Shown piece after piece: positions 8,434-21,899 of a stretch of DNA of 64,000 nucleotides. The stretch lies in assembly GCA_035222895.1 (NCBI GenBank), contig JAVYIG010000636.1:310001-374000 (forward strand), in the 5' to 3' direction. Below the pieces are notes generated by a model. It saw nothing but the letters and a program-made list of their open reading frames with translations. It searched no databases and was not told the DNA's origin. Both the position numbers and the translations under genes were made by a program. This stretch comes from Strongylocentrotus droebachiensis (taxonomy: Eukaryota > Echinodermata > Echinoidea > Camarodonta > Strongylocentrotidae). Numbering within the stretch: position 1 is the stretch's first letter; the number at the start of each line of letters is the position of its first letter.

Positions 8434-11400
8434 TATTATTATTATTCTGCCATGAATTTGTTCGCAGGATATCTCAAGACTGAATAAAGCCATTGTCATA
8501 AAACTTTCAATGATAATAGATCTTAGTCTAACTTAGAACTGTGTGACTTTTCAAAGACTCAAAATTATCGTGACGTCATCCAGGCGCCATTTTGTGAAAA
8601 TCAACTTATGATCATATCTTCATAACAGAAAGTCATTTCTCATTCATATTTGTCATGATCAAGGTCAATATTTGTCGGGTCAATTTCCGATCAATAAATG
8701 CGCGCAAAAATGCGCGTACGCGTAGGTGCGCGCGTTAATGCGCGCGTAAAATTTAAAATTGCTCAAAATCGTCTTAAATTTTTTTTGCATACGTTTCAGG
8801 CCATTATAAGCATTTCATAAAAAATCGCGCAAAACACGCATTTTTGGACGTTTTCGTTCGTCACGGCCGAACGAAAAATAATTTCTCCGCAAAAGCTTTT
8901 GACCGAATATTCCTCATAATTTTCCGAACAATTTGATACCAAGTTTATCTCTTTATCACTATTAATAACGGAATGAGCGTCCGTTCAAGATAACCGTCCG
9001 CACGCGCGATTTTTGTATTACATAGCGTATGTGGGCAAAAACATGCCCATAAAAAGTCCATTGATATGAATAAGGACTGCCAATTTTTTTCCATATTTAG
9101 ATAGAGTATGAGTCGAAGGTATGATTTCATATCTCATTTGGCCATTAAGTACATCTTGACGTCATCATAATGGCCTTGGAAGTCAAAAATACAAAAATGC
9201 ATATTATGACGTCATTATGTTTATGGAAAATTTAGTGTATTTCTCTTAATATTCATCGATTCTCTTCTAGATTTTAATATGTTGTAGCCGAGGCAATCGT
9301 CTTCGAGATCAGTCCACACCAATTTTCATTTAAATGATGTCATCATAGTAAAAAATTCAATTAAAGGCCACATGTCAAAATTTTCGTCATTTGCGTGTTA
9401 TGTCTATGGAGGGTGAATTTTGTCCACACTATGAATCTACATCGCATCCATCTTTCAGCACTATCTCGCTCATTTGTGCTTTGTTTTCTCCCAAATTTGG
9501 ATATGTTATAGCTGAGACCATGGGCTATAAAAACGGTGTACTTTGTTTTTTAATCAGATGTTGGGATCATGTTGAAATTTTCGATCGAATGTTGAAATTG
9601 CAAATTTTGAAGGAATCATTAGGTGATACGTAACGAAGTCAACGTATCACCTATTGATTTCGTCAAGATTTTTATTATTATTATTATTCTGCCATGAATT
9701 TGTTCGCAGGATATCTCAAGACTGAATAAAGCCATTGTCATAAAACTTTCAATGATAATAGATCTTAGTCTAACTTAGAACTGTGTGACTTTTCAAAGAC
9801 TCAAAATTATCGTGACGTCATCCAGGCGCCATTTTGTGAAAATCAACTTATGATCATATCTTCATAACAGAAAGTCATTTCTCATTCATATTTGTCATGA
9901 TCAAGGTCAATATTTGTCGGGTCAATTTCCGATCAATAAATGCGCGCAAAAATGCGCGTACGCGTAGGTGCGCGCGTTAATGCGCGCGTAAAATTTAAAA
10001 TTGCTCAAAATCGTCTTAAATTTTTTTTGCATACGTTTCAGGCCATTATAAGCATTTCATAAAAAATCGCGCAAAACACGCATTTTTGGACGTTTTCGTT
10101 CGTCACGGCCGAACGAAAAATAATTTCTCCGCAAAAGCTTTTGACCGAATATTCCTCATAATTTTCCGAACAATTTGATACCAAGTTTATCTCTTTATCA
10201 CTATTAATAACGGAATGAGCGTCCGTTCAAGATAACCGTCCGCACGCGCGATTTTTGTATTACATAGCGTATGTGGGCAAAAACATGCCCATAAAAAGTC
10301 CATTGATATGAATAAGGACTGCCAATTTTTTTCCATATTTAGATAGAGTATGAGTCGAAGGTATGATTTCATATCTCATTTGGCCATTAAGTACATCTTG
10401 ACGTCATCATAATGGCCTTGGAAGTCAAAAATACAAAAATGCATATTATGACGTCATTATGTTTATGGAAAATTTAGTGTATTTCTCTTAATATTCATCG
10501 ATTCTCTTCTAGATTTTAATATGTTGTAGCCGAGGCAATCGTCTTCGAGATCAGTCTACACCAATTTTCATTTAAATGATGTCATCATAGTAAAAAATTC
10601 AATTAAAGGCCACATGTCAAAATTTTCGTCATTTGCGTGTTATGTCTATGGAGGGTGAATTTTGTCCACACTATGAATCTACATCGCATCCATCTTTCAG
10701 CACTATCTCGCTCATTTGTGCTTTGTTTTCTCCCAAATTTGGATATGTTATAGCTGAGACCATGGGCTATAAAAACGGTGTACTTTGTTTTTTAATCAGA
10801 TGTTGGGATCATGTTGAAATTTTCGATCGAATGTTGAAATTGCAAATTTTGAAGGAATCATTAGGTGATACGTAACGAAGTCAACGTATCACCTATTGAT
10901 TTCGTCAAGATTTTTATTATTATTATTATTCTGCCATGAATTTGTTCGCAGGATATCTCAAGACTGAATAAAGCCATTGTCATAAAACTTTCAATGATAA
11001 TAGATCTTAGTCTAACTTAGAACTGTGTGACTTTTCAAAGACTCAAAATTATCGTGACGTCATCCAGGCGCCATTTTGTGAAAATCAACTTATGATCATA
11101 TCTTCATAACAGAAAGTCATTTCTCATTCATATTTGTCATGATCAAGGTCAATATTTGTCGGGTCAATTTCCGATCAATAAATGCGCGCAAAAATGCGCG
11201 TACGCGTAGGTGCGCGCGTTAATGCGCGCGTAAAATTTAAAATTGCTCAAAATCGTCTTAAATTTTTTTTGCATACGTTTCAGGCCATTATAAGCATTTC
11301 ATAAAAAATCGCGCAAAACACGCATTTTTGGACGTTTTCGTTCGTCACGGCCGAACGAAAAATAATTTCTCCGCAAAAGCTTTTGACCGAATATTCCTCA

Positions 11401-14400
11401 TAATTTTCCGAACAATTTGATACCAAGTTTATCTCTTTATCACTATTAATAACGGAATGAGCGTCCGTTCAAGATAACCGTCCGCACGCGCGATTTTTGT
11501 ATTACATAGCGTATGTGGGCAAAAACATGCCCATAAAAAGTCCATTGATATGAATAAGGACTGCCAATTTTTTTCCATATTTAGATAGAGTATGAGTCGA
11601 AGGTATGATTTCATATCTCATTTGGCCATTAAGTACATCTTGACGTCATCATAATGGCCTTGGAAGTCAAAAATACAAAAATGCATATTATGACGTCATT
11701 ATGTTTATGGAAAATTTAGTGTATTTCTCTTAATATTCATCGATTCTCTTCTAGATTTTAATATGTTGTAGCCGAGGCAATCGTCTTCGAGATCAGTCCA
11801 CACCAATTTTCATTTAAATGATGTCATCATAGTAAAAAATTCAATTAAAGGCCACATGTCAAAATTTTCGTCATTTGCGTGTTATGTCTATGGAGGGTGA
11901 ATTTTGTCCACACTATGAATCTACATCGCATCCATCTTTCAGCACTATCTCGCTCATTTGTGCTTTGTTTTCTCCCAAATTTGGATATGTTATAGCTGAG
12001 ACCATGGGCTATAAAAACGGTGTACTTTGTTTTTTAATCAGATGTTGGGATCATGTTGAAATTTTCGATCGAATGTTGAAATTGCAAATTTTGAAGGAAT
12101 CATTAGGTGATACGTAACGAAGTCAACGTATCACCTATTGATTTCGTCAAGATTTTTATTATTATTATTATTCTGCCATGAATTTGTTCGCAGGATATCT
12201 CAAGACTGAATAAAGCCATTGTCATAAAACTTTCAATGATAATAGATCTTAGTCTAACTTAGAACTGTGTGACTTTTCAAAGACTCAAAATTATCGTGAC
12301 GTCATCCAGGCGCCATTTTGTGAAAATCAACTTATGATCATATCTTCATAACAGAAAGTCATTTCTCATTCATATTTGTCATGATCAAGGTCAATATTTG
12401 TCGGGTCAATTTCCGATCAATAAATGCGCGCAAAAATGCGCGTACGCGTAGGTGCGCGCGTTAATGCGCGCGTAAAATTTAAAATTGCTCAAAATCGTCT
12501 TAAATTTTTTTTGCATACGTTTCAGGCCATTATAAGCATTTCATAAAAAATCGCGCAAAACACGCATTTTTGGACGTTTTCGTTCGTCACGGCCGAACGA
12601 AAAATAATTTCTCCGCAAAAGCTTTTGACCGAATATTCCTCATAATTTTCCGAACAATTTGATACCAAGTTTATCTCTTTATCACTATTAATAACGGAAT
12701 GAGCGTCCGTTCAAGATAACCGTCCGCACGCGCGATTTTTGTATTACATAGCGTATGTGGGCAAAAACATGCCCATAAAAAGTCCATTGATATGAATAAG
12801 GACTGCCAATTTTTTTCCATATTTAGATAGAGTATGAGTCGAAGGTATGATTTCATATCTCATTTGGCCATTAAGTACATCTTGACGTCATCATAATGGC
12901 CTTGGAAGTCAAAAATACAAAAATGCATATTATGACGTCATTATGTTTATGGAAAATTTAGTGTATTTCTCTTAATATTCATCGATTCTCTTCTAGATTT
13001 TAATATGTTGTAGCCGAGGCAATCGTCTTCGAGATCAGTCCACACCAATTTTCATTTAAATGATGTCATCATAGTAAAAAATTCAATTAAAGGCCACATG
13101 TCAAAATTTTCGTCATTTGCGTGTTATGTCTATGGAGGGTGAATTTTGTCCACACTATGAATCTACATCGCATCCATCTTTCAGCACTATCTCGCTCATT
13201 TGTGCTTTGTTTTCTCCCAAATTTGGATATGTTATAGCTGAGACCATGGGCTATAAAAACGGTGTACTTTGTTTTTTAATCAGATGTTGGGATCATGTTG
13301 AAATTTTCGATCGAATGTTGAAATTGCAAATTTTGAAGGAATCATTAGGTGATACGTAACGAAGTCAACGTATCACCTATTGATTTCGTCAAGATTTTTA
13401 TTATTATTATTATTCTGCCATGAATTTGTTCGCAGGATATCTCAAGACTGAATAAAGCCATTGTCATAAAACTTTCAATGATAATAGATCTTAGTCTAAC
13501 TTAGAACTGTGTGACTTTTCAAAGACTCAAAATTATCGTGACGTCATCCAGGCGCCATTTTGTGAAAATCAACTTATGATCATATCTTCATAACAGAAAG
13601 TCATTTCTCATTCATATTTGTCATGATCAAGGTCAATATTTGTCGGGTCAATTTCCGATCAATAAATGCGCGCAAAAATGCGCGTACGCGTAGGTGCGCG
13701 CGTTAATGCGCGCGTAAAATTTAAAATTGCTCAAAATCGTCTTAAATTTTTTTTGCATACGTTTCAGGCCATTATAAGCATTTCATAAAAAATCGCGCAA
13801 AACACGCATTTTTGGACGTTTTCGTTCGTCACGGCCGAACGAAAAATAATTTCTCCGCAAAAGCTTTTGACCGAATATTCCTCATAATTTTCCGAACAAT
13901 TTGATACCAAGTTTATCTCTTTATCACTATTAATAACGGAATGAGCGTCCGTTCAAGATAACCGTCCGCACGCGCGATTTTTGTATTACATAGCGTATGT
14001 GGGCAAAAACATGCCCATAAAAAGTCCATTGATATGAATAAGGACTGCCAATTTTTTTCCATATTTAGATAGAGTATGAGTCGAAGGTATGATTTCATAT
14101 CTCATTTGGCCATTAAGTACATCTTGACGTCATCATAATGGCCTTGGAAGTCAAAAATACAAAAATGCATATTATGACGTCATTATGTTTATGGAAAATT
14201 TAGTGTATTTCTCTTAATATTCATCGATTCTCTTCTAGATTTTAATATGTTGTAGCCGAGGCAATCGTCTTCGAGATCAGTCCACACCAATTTTCATTTA
14301 AATGATGTCATCATAGTAAAAAATTCAATTAAAGGCCACATGTCAAAATTTTCGTCATTTGCGTGTTATGTCTATGGAGGGTGAATTTTGTCCACACTAT

Positions 14401-15885
14401 GAATCTACATCGCATCCATCTTTCAGCACTATCTCGCTCATTTGTGCTTTGTTTTCTCCCAAATTTGGATATGTTATAGCTGAGACCATGGGCTATAAAA
14501 ACGGTGTACTTTGTTTTTTAATCAGATGTTGGGATCATGTTGAAATTTTCGATCGAATGTTGAAATTGCAAATTTTGAAGGAATCATTAGGTGATACGTA
14601 ACGAAGTCAACGTATCACCTATTGATTTCGTCAAGATTTTTATTATTATTATTATTCTGCCATGAATTTGTTCGCAGGATATCTCAAGACTGAATAAAGC
14701 CATTGTCATAAAACTTTCAATGATAATAGATCTTAGTCTAACTTAGAACTGTGTGACTTTTCAAAGACTCAAAATTATCGTGACGTCATCCAGGCGCCAT
14801 TTTGTGAAAATCAACTTATGATCATATCTTCATAACAGAAAGTCATTTCTCATTCATATTTGTCATGATCAAGGTCAATATTTGTCGGGTCAATTTCCGA
14901 TCAATAAATGCGCGCAAAAATGCGCGTACGCGTAGGTGCGCGCGTTAATGCGCGCGTAAAATTTAAAATTGCTCAAAATCGTCTTAAATTTTTTTTGCAT
15001 ACGTTTCAGGCCATTATAAGCATTTCATAAAAAATCGCGCAAAACACGCATTTTTGGACGTTTTCGTTCGTCACGGCCGAACGAAAAATAATTTCTCCGC
15101 AAAAGCTTTTGACCGAATATTCCTCATAATTTTCCGAACAATTTGATACCAAGTTTATCTCTTTATCACTATTAATAACGGAATGAGCGTCCGTTCAAGA
15201 TAACCGTCCGCACGCGCGATTTTTGTATTACATAGCGTATGTGGGCAAAAACATGCCCATAAAAAGTCCATTGATATGAATAAGGACTGCCAATTTTTTT
15301 CCATATTTAGATAGAGTATGAGTCGAAGGTATGATTTCATATCTCATTTGGCCATTAAGTACATCTTGACGTCATCATAATGGCCTTGGAAGTCAAAAAT
15401 ACAAAAATGCATATTATGACGTCATTATGTTTATGGAAAATTTAGTGTATTTCTCTTAATATTCATCGATTCTCTTCTAGATTTTAATATGTTGTAGCCG
15501 AGGCAATCGTCTTCGAGATCAGTCCACACCAATTTTCATTTAAATGATGTCATCATAGTAAAAAATTCAATTAAAGGCCACATGTCAAAATTTTCGTCAT
15601 TTGCGTGTTATGTCTATGGAGGGTGAATTTTGTCCACACTATGAATCTACATCGCATCCATCTTTCAGCACTATCTCGCTCATTTGTGCTTTGTTTTCTC
15701 CCAAATTTGGATATGTTATAGCTGAGACCATGGGCTATAAAAACGGTGTACTTTGTTTTTTAATCAGATGTTGGGATCATGTTGAAATTTTCGATCGAAT
15801 GTTGAAATTGCAAATTTTGAAGGAATCATTAGGTGATACGTAACGAAGTCAACGTATCACCTATTGATTTCGTCAAGATTTTTAT
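8434..15885 (+). repeat. A2: tandem array, six 1242-bp units
   Basis: Exactly 6 x 1242 bp, with units starting at 8434, 9676, 10918, 12160, 13402 and 14644, between the CTAGT of E3 and the TAGGTG of E4. Content as in A1. The only difference I found is C to T at 10557 in unit 2, a change also present in the first unit of A4 at the equivalent base (61379). No gene. Confidence 0.95.
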
Positions 15886-17165
15886 TAGGTGATACGTAAC
15901 GAAGTCTACGTATCACCTTTTGATTTCGTCAAGATTTGTATTTATTATTATTATTATTATTATTATTTATTATTATTCTTCCTCGATTTTGTTCGCAGGA
16001 TATCTCAAGACCGAATTAAGCCATTGTCATGAAACTTTCAACGATGATAGATCTTAGTCTAACTTAGAACTGCGTGACTTTTCAAAGACTCAAAATTATC
16101 GTGACGTCATCCAGGCGCCATTTTGTGAAAATCAACTAATGATCATATCTTCAAAACGAAAATCCATTTCTCATTCATATTTATCATGATCAAGGTCAAT
16201 ATCTGTCCAATCAATTTCAGGTCAAAAAATGCGCGCAAAAATGCGCGTACGCTTTTGTCCGCGCGTTTACGCGCGCGAAATTTTTTAAAATGCTCCAAAT
16301 CATCCCAAATTTTTTTTACATACGTTTCAGGCCATATGGAGCATTTGATAAAAAAATTACGCGCACGCACATGCGCGCGCGTTTTCGCGCGTACTGGCAT
16401 TTTGCAACATAGAATCGCCGATTTTTTTCTGTCATCACATTTGGTACATTTTTCCAAGCATTTTGATAATTTGTTCACCTTTTATTAACACAATGAGCGT
16501 CCGTCAAAGTTCACAGCACGCGCGGATTTGCGTTATCTTTATCCACAATACATGGGCAAAAACATGCCTATAAAAAATTAATTGTAACTCTTTAGAATAG
16601 ATAGAAAATCCCAATATTTTTTCATATTTCGATAGATTATGAGTCGGAGATATGATTTCATGTCTCATTTGATCCTCAAGTAAGTCATGACATCATCATA
16701 ATGGCCTCCAAACTCAAAATTTCAATTTGCATATTATGACGTCAGCATATTTTTGGAAAATTAATTGTATCTCTGTCGATATCGATCAATTTTCTTTCAA
16801 ATTTTGAAATGTTTTAGGTGAGACAATTTTCTACAAATGCAGTATTCACAATTTTTATTTTTGACAAAAGTATCATGGTGTATTTTTGCGATTAAAGGAG
16901 GCATGTCAATTTTTCACATTTTGCGTGTATTCTCTATGGGACATGACTTTTTCTCAAAACTGGATTCTACACTCCTGTGTTTCGCGAGCAAAATCTCCGT
17001 TGTTTTAGCTTCGTTTTCGCTGAGCTTCGGATATGTTGTAGTTGAGACAATGAGCTATCACAAGTGTGCCCTTTATTTTTCGATTAGATGCCGGGATCAT
17101 GCTTATATTTCACTGGCAAAGTAGGATTTCAGAATTCCATTTCCCGTTTACGTGTAATCGCTATG

Positions 17166-17239
17166 GGAGATGTTTTGGTATATCGGTAACGCACTTGACT
17201 TCCAACCTCGAGATCCCTGGTTCGAGTCCGGGTGTCTCC
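17166..17239 (+). ncRNA. tRNA-like module in E4
   Basis: Same layout as in E2, with A and B boxes intact, would-be anticodon TCC and a 9-nt loop. A run of seven T follows. Confidence 0.6.
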
Positions 17240-17690
17240 AACAATTTTTTTCTTCACTTTTTTTTTCTTTTTGACCTTCACTGTACCATCTCCTTTGATT
17301 ATTTAAACACGTAGAATCGCAAATAATGTCATAAACAACCCTTTTTACGTTATTATTTCCCTATTTTCACTTAATCCATTACTTTTTGCATGTAATCCCT
17401 ATGGGAGGTGACTTTTTTCTCAAATCTGGAGTCTACATTCCTGTCTTTTGCGAGCAATATCGCCGTTATTTCTGCTTGGATTTTGTTGATTTTTGAGTAT
17501 GTTGTAGCTGAGACAAGTTTCCACAATAATTATGAAGACTATCTAAGAATTATCATGACGTTATCATAGTCAAAAATTCAAACATAGGTGACATGTCAAT
17601 TATTATATATAACAATCCTCAATCGAATACCTGAAGGGGGCGCTATACCACTTTTATTCATGGTCATCTGGAAGACATTGTTCTCAATTG

Positions 17691-17801
17691 CATCTCTCTC
17701 TCTCCTCTCTCTCTCTCTTGCTCTTTTCCCTCCTCCGCTCATGTTCTGCCCCTCTCCTTTTTTGGTCTGTCTCTGCATCTATCTATCTCTCTTCTCTTTC
17801 A

Positions 17802-17832
<31 letters not shown>

Positions 17833-17887
17833 TCTTGCCTTGCCTTGCCTCCCTCTTATTAACTTGGTCTGTCTCCCTCTGCCCTAC
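17691..17887 (+). repeat. CT-rich microsatellite in E4
   Basis: About 200 bp of imperfect CT/CTCC repeats, a strong polypyrimidine tract on the + strand. A related tract is in E5. Such mirror-like polypyrimidine DNA can form triplex structures. Confidence 0.85.
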
Positions 17888-19032
17888 AGTTGAAACTTGA
17901 CTCATGAATAGACCATAATGGAGTAGTAAACGAAAGATAAATCGTGAAAATGCGTTCTTCATTATGTTACACATGAGCATACGTATCACCTAATTCGTCA
18001 AAGTGACGAATTAAAGTCTAGTATTTATTTTGTGTCTGTATAGAAGAAATTATTATTATTCTTCCTCAATTTTGTTCGCAGGATATCTCAAGAATGGCTA
18101 AAGCCATTATCATGAAACTTGCCAAGATGATAGATCTTAGTCTAACTTAGAACTGCGTGACTTTTCATAGACTCAACGTCATCGTGACGTCATCCAGGCA
18201 CCATTTTGTATAAATCAACTTATGATCATATCTTCATAACGGAAAGTTATTTCTCATTCATAATTATCATGATTAAGATCAATATCCGTCCGGTCAATTT
18301 TGGGTCAATAAACGTGCGCAAATGCGCACGTACGCGTTCGTCCGCGCGTTTACGTGCGCGCAAAAAATTAAAATGCTCCAAATCATCCCAAATATTTTTT
18401 GCATACGTTTCAGGCCATATGGAGCATTTGACAAAAAATCACGCTCACGCGCATGCGCGCGCATTTTTTGCGCGTACTAGCATTTTTTATCATAGAATCG
18501 CCAAAATGTCTCTATCATCATATTTCTTGTCTCATTTGATCCTCAATTAACTCATGACGTCATCATAATGGCCTCCAAACTCAAAATTTTAATTTGCATA
18601 TTATCAGGTCAGCATATTTTTGGAAAACTGATTGTATCTCTGTACGTATTGATCGATTTTCTTTTAAATTTTAATATGTTCTAGCTGAGACAATTACCTA
18701 CAATTACATTGTGCACAATATATCATTTTGACAAAGGCATCATGGCGTATTTTTGCGATTAAAGGAGGCATGTCAATTTTTCACATTTTGCGTGTATTCT
18801 CTATGGGACATGACTTTTTCTCAAAACTGGATTCTACACTCCTGTCTTTCACGAGCAAAATTTCCGTTGTCTTAGCTTAGTTTTTGCTGAGCTTCGGATA
18901 TGTTGTAGCTGAGACAATAATCTATCACACGTGTGCCTTTCATTTTTCGATCAGATGCCGGGATTATGCTCATATTTCACTTGCAAAGTAGGATTTGAGA
19001 ATTCCATTTCCCGTTTACGTGTAATCGCTATG

Positions 19033-19106
19033 GGAAATGTTTTGGTATATCGGTTAAGCACTTGACTTCCATCCTCGAGATCCATGGTTCGAGTCCGGGT
19101 GTCTCC
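19033..19106 (+). ncRNA. Degenerate tRNA-like module in E5
   Basis: The acceptor start reads GGAAATG, the D arm has a one-base insertion and a nearby one-base loss, and the T stem has CCATGG in place of CCCTGG. A box TGGTATATCGG and B box GGTTCGAGTCC are intact, but the following T run is broken, so Pol III termination here would be poor. The oldest-looking or least constrained of the six copies. Confidence 0.5.
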
Positions 19107-19540
19107 AACAATATTTGTCTGTTTGACCTTTCACTGTACCATCTCCTTTGAGTATTAAAACACGTAGAATCGCAAATAATGTAATAAATAACCCTATTTT
19201 CGTTATTATTACCCTATTTTCACTCAATCCATTACTTTTAACTTTTAATCCCAATGGGAGATGACTTTTTCTCAAATCTAGATTCTACATTCCTGTGTTT
19301 TGAGCAATATCGCCGATATTTCTGCTTGGATTTTGTTGAATTTTGAGTATGTTGTAGCTGAGACAAGTTTCCACGAGATTTATGTAGACTATCATACCTT
19401 ATCATGACGTTATCATAGTCAAAAATTCAATCATAGGTGACATGTCAATTATCATATATAACAATCCTCAATCGGATACCTGAAGGGGGCGCTATACCAC
19501 TTTCAATCATGGTCATCTGGAAGGCATTGTTCTCCATTGC

Positions 19541-19716
19541 ATCTCTCTCTCTCCTCTCTCTTGCTCTTTTACTTCTCCTCTCATGTTCTGCCCCTCTCCT
19601 TTTTTGGTCTGTCTCTGCATCTATCTATCTCTGTTCTCTTTCACCCTCTCCCTCTCTCTCTCTCTCTCTCTTGCCTTGCGTCCCTCTTATTCTCTTGGTC
19701 TGTCTCCCTCTGCCCT
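19541..19716 (+). repeat. CT-rich microsatellite in E5
   Basis: About 175 bp, imperfect, homologous to the tract in E4 but shorter. Confidence 0.85.
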
Positions 19717-19855
19717 ACAGTTGAAACTTGACTCATGGATAGACCATAATGGGAGTAGTAAACGAAATATGAAATCGTAAAAATGCGTTCTTTATTATGT
19801 TACACATGAGTATACGTATCACCTAATTCGTCAAAGTGACGAATTAAAGTCTAGT

Positions 19856-21899
19856 TAGGTGATACGTAACGAAGTCAACGTATCACCTATTGATTTCGTC
19901 AAGATTTTCTTTTTTTTTTTTTTTTCTTTTATTATTCTTCCTCGATTTTGTTCGCAGGATATCTCAAGATTGAATAAAGCCATTGTCATGAAACTTGCCA
20001 TGGTGATAGATCTTAGTCTAACTTAGAACTGCGTGACTTTTCAAAGACTAAAAATTATCGTGACGTCATCCAGGCGCCATTTTGTGAAAATCAACTTATG
20101 ATCATATCTTCATAACGGAAAGTAATTTTTCATTCATATTTATCACGAATTAGATCGATATCCGTCCGGTCAATTTCAGGTCAAGAAATGCGCGCAAAAA
20201 TGCGCGTACGCTTTTGTCCGCGCGTTTACGCGCGCGAATTTTTTTAAAATGCTCCAAATCATCCCAAATTTTTTTTACATACGTTTCAGGCCATATAGAG
20301 CATTTGATAAAAAAATTACGCACACGTGCATGCGCGCGCGTTTTCGCGCGTACTTGCATTTTGCAACATAGAATCGCCGATTTTTTTCTGTCATCATATT
20401 TGGTACATTTTTCCAAGCATTTTGATGACTTGTTCACCTTTTATTAACGCAATGAGCGTCCGTCAAAGTTGACAGCACGCGCGGATTTGCGTTATCTTTA
20501 TCTACAATACATGGGCAAAAACATGCCTATATAAAATTCATTGTAACTCTTTAGAATAGATAGAAACTCCTAATATTTTTTTCATATTTGGATAGATTAT
20601 GAGTTGGAGATATCATTTCATGTCTCATTTGATCCTCAATTAACTCATGACGTCATCATAATGGCCTCCAAACTCAAAATTTCAATTTGCATATTATGAC
20701 GTCATCATATTTTTGGAAAATTGATTGTATCTCTGTAAATATCGATCAATTTTCTTTCAAATTTCGATATGATGTAGCTAAAATAATTCTCTACAAGCTC
20801 AATATTCACCAATTTTCATTTTGACAAAGGCCTTATGCCGTATTTTAGCGATTAAAGGAGGCATGTCAATTTTTCACATTTTGCGTGTATTCTCTATGGG
20901 ACATGACTTTTTCTCAAAACTGGATTCTACATTCCTGTCTTTCGCGAGCAAAATCTCCGTTGTTTTATCTTTGTTTTCGCTGAGCTTCGGATATGTTGTA
21001 GCTGAGACCATGGGCTACCATAAGTGTGCCCTTTATTTTTCGATTAGATGCCGGGATCATGCTCATATTTCACTTGCAAAGTAGGATTTTAGAATTCCAT
21101 TTCCCGTTTACGTGTAATCGCTATGGGAGATGTTTTGGTATATCGGTAACGCACTTGACTTCCAACCTCGAGATCCCTGGTTCGAGTCCGGGTGTCTCCA
21201 ACAATTTTTTGCTTCACTTTTTTTTTTCCTTTTGACCTTTATTGTACCATCACCTTTGATTATTTAAACACGTAGAATCGCAAATAATGTCATAAATAAC
21301 CCTTTTTACTTTATTATTACCCTATTTTCACTTAATCCATTACTTTTTGCGTGTAATCCCTATGGGAGATGACTTTTTCTCAAATCTGGAGTCTACATTC
21401 CTGTCTTTTGCGAGCAATATCGCCGTTATTTCTGCTTGGATTTTGTTGATTTTTGAGTATGTTGTAGCTGAGACTATATGCTATCTAAATCACCTCTCAT
21501 CTTTTCAATAAGATGTCATGATCGCGCTCATGATCATGATCATGATCATCATGATCATCATTATCTAATGATGATAATCATTTATCAATTACATTTTCAT
21601 TTCTTTGAATAAGATAAAATCGTCAAAAGGTGTTCTTCATTATGTAAATTAGAGTCAAATGTGTAACTGGTTACTGCACAGGGTCAAAGGTCATATATCG
21701 TTTCAATCTATCTTCCCTAGATCCATGATGATCAAGGAGACACAATTTAATCTTGACATATGAATAGATCATAATGAGAGAAGCATATAAATGGGAGAAG
21801 CATTTTACAAAATAATATATCGTGTAATGCATTATTCTTTATGTAAACCATTATCATACGTATCACCTAATTCGTCTAAGTGACGAATTAAAGTCTAGT
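19856..21899 (+). mobile_element. E6: type B element
   Basis: The copy is 2.04 kb with a complete 5' fold-back, a poly-T-rich 5' microsatellite (around 19906-19926), CRE site, CGCG tracts, tRNA-like module, ATGATC tract, 3' inverted repeat, hairpin and CTAG-T. It abuts E5 directly (CTAGT then TAGGTG). Its first 165 bp are nearly the same as the start of E10. No gene. Confidence 0.7.
21126..21199 (+). ncRNA. tRNA-like module in E6
   Basis: Same as the E2 copy: intact A and B boxes, would-be anticodon TCC, 9-nt loop, T run downstream. Confidence 0.6.

Larger units (their letters stand above)
15886..18022 (+). mobile_element. E4: type B body with an alternative 3' part
   Basis: The first 260 bp match E2 closely, including the private text ACCGAATTAAGCC. 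It then diverges at about 16150, which suggests a mosaic. It carries the tRNA-like module. Its 3' part differs from E1/E2: the ATGATC tract is absent, and instead there is CTGAAGGGGGCGCTATACC (17631-17649) and a long CT-rich microsatellite. It still ends in inverted repeat, 10-bp hairpin and CTAG-T. Reading frames inside the CT tract give Leu/Ser-rich strings and are not genes. Confidence 0.65.
18023..19855 (+). mobile_element. E5: hybrid element, internally deleted
   Basis: Starts like E3 (ATTTATTTTGTGTCTG after CTAGT). From about 18540 it follows the type B body, with some 220 bp missing compared with E1 (the stretch equivalent to about 1005-1227). It carries the most diverged tRNA-like module, CTGAAGGGGGCGCTATACC (19480-19498) and a CT-rich tract, and shares its 3' end type with E4. 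Ends with a 10-bp hairpin and CTAG-T, and is followed directly by the TAGGTG of E6 with no array between. No gene. Confidence 0.65.

Noticed and set aside
17588-17900. Leu/Ser-rich membrane-like frames in E4 and E5
   Set aside because: They are translations of the CT-rich microsatellite.
19054-19275. 73-codon - strand frame across the E5 tRNA-like module
   Set aside because: Antisense translation of the tRNA-like sequence, with no protein family features.
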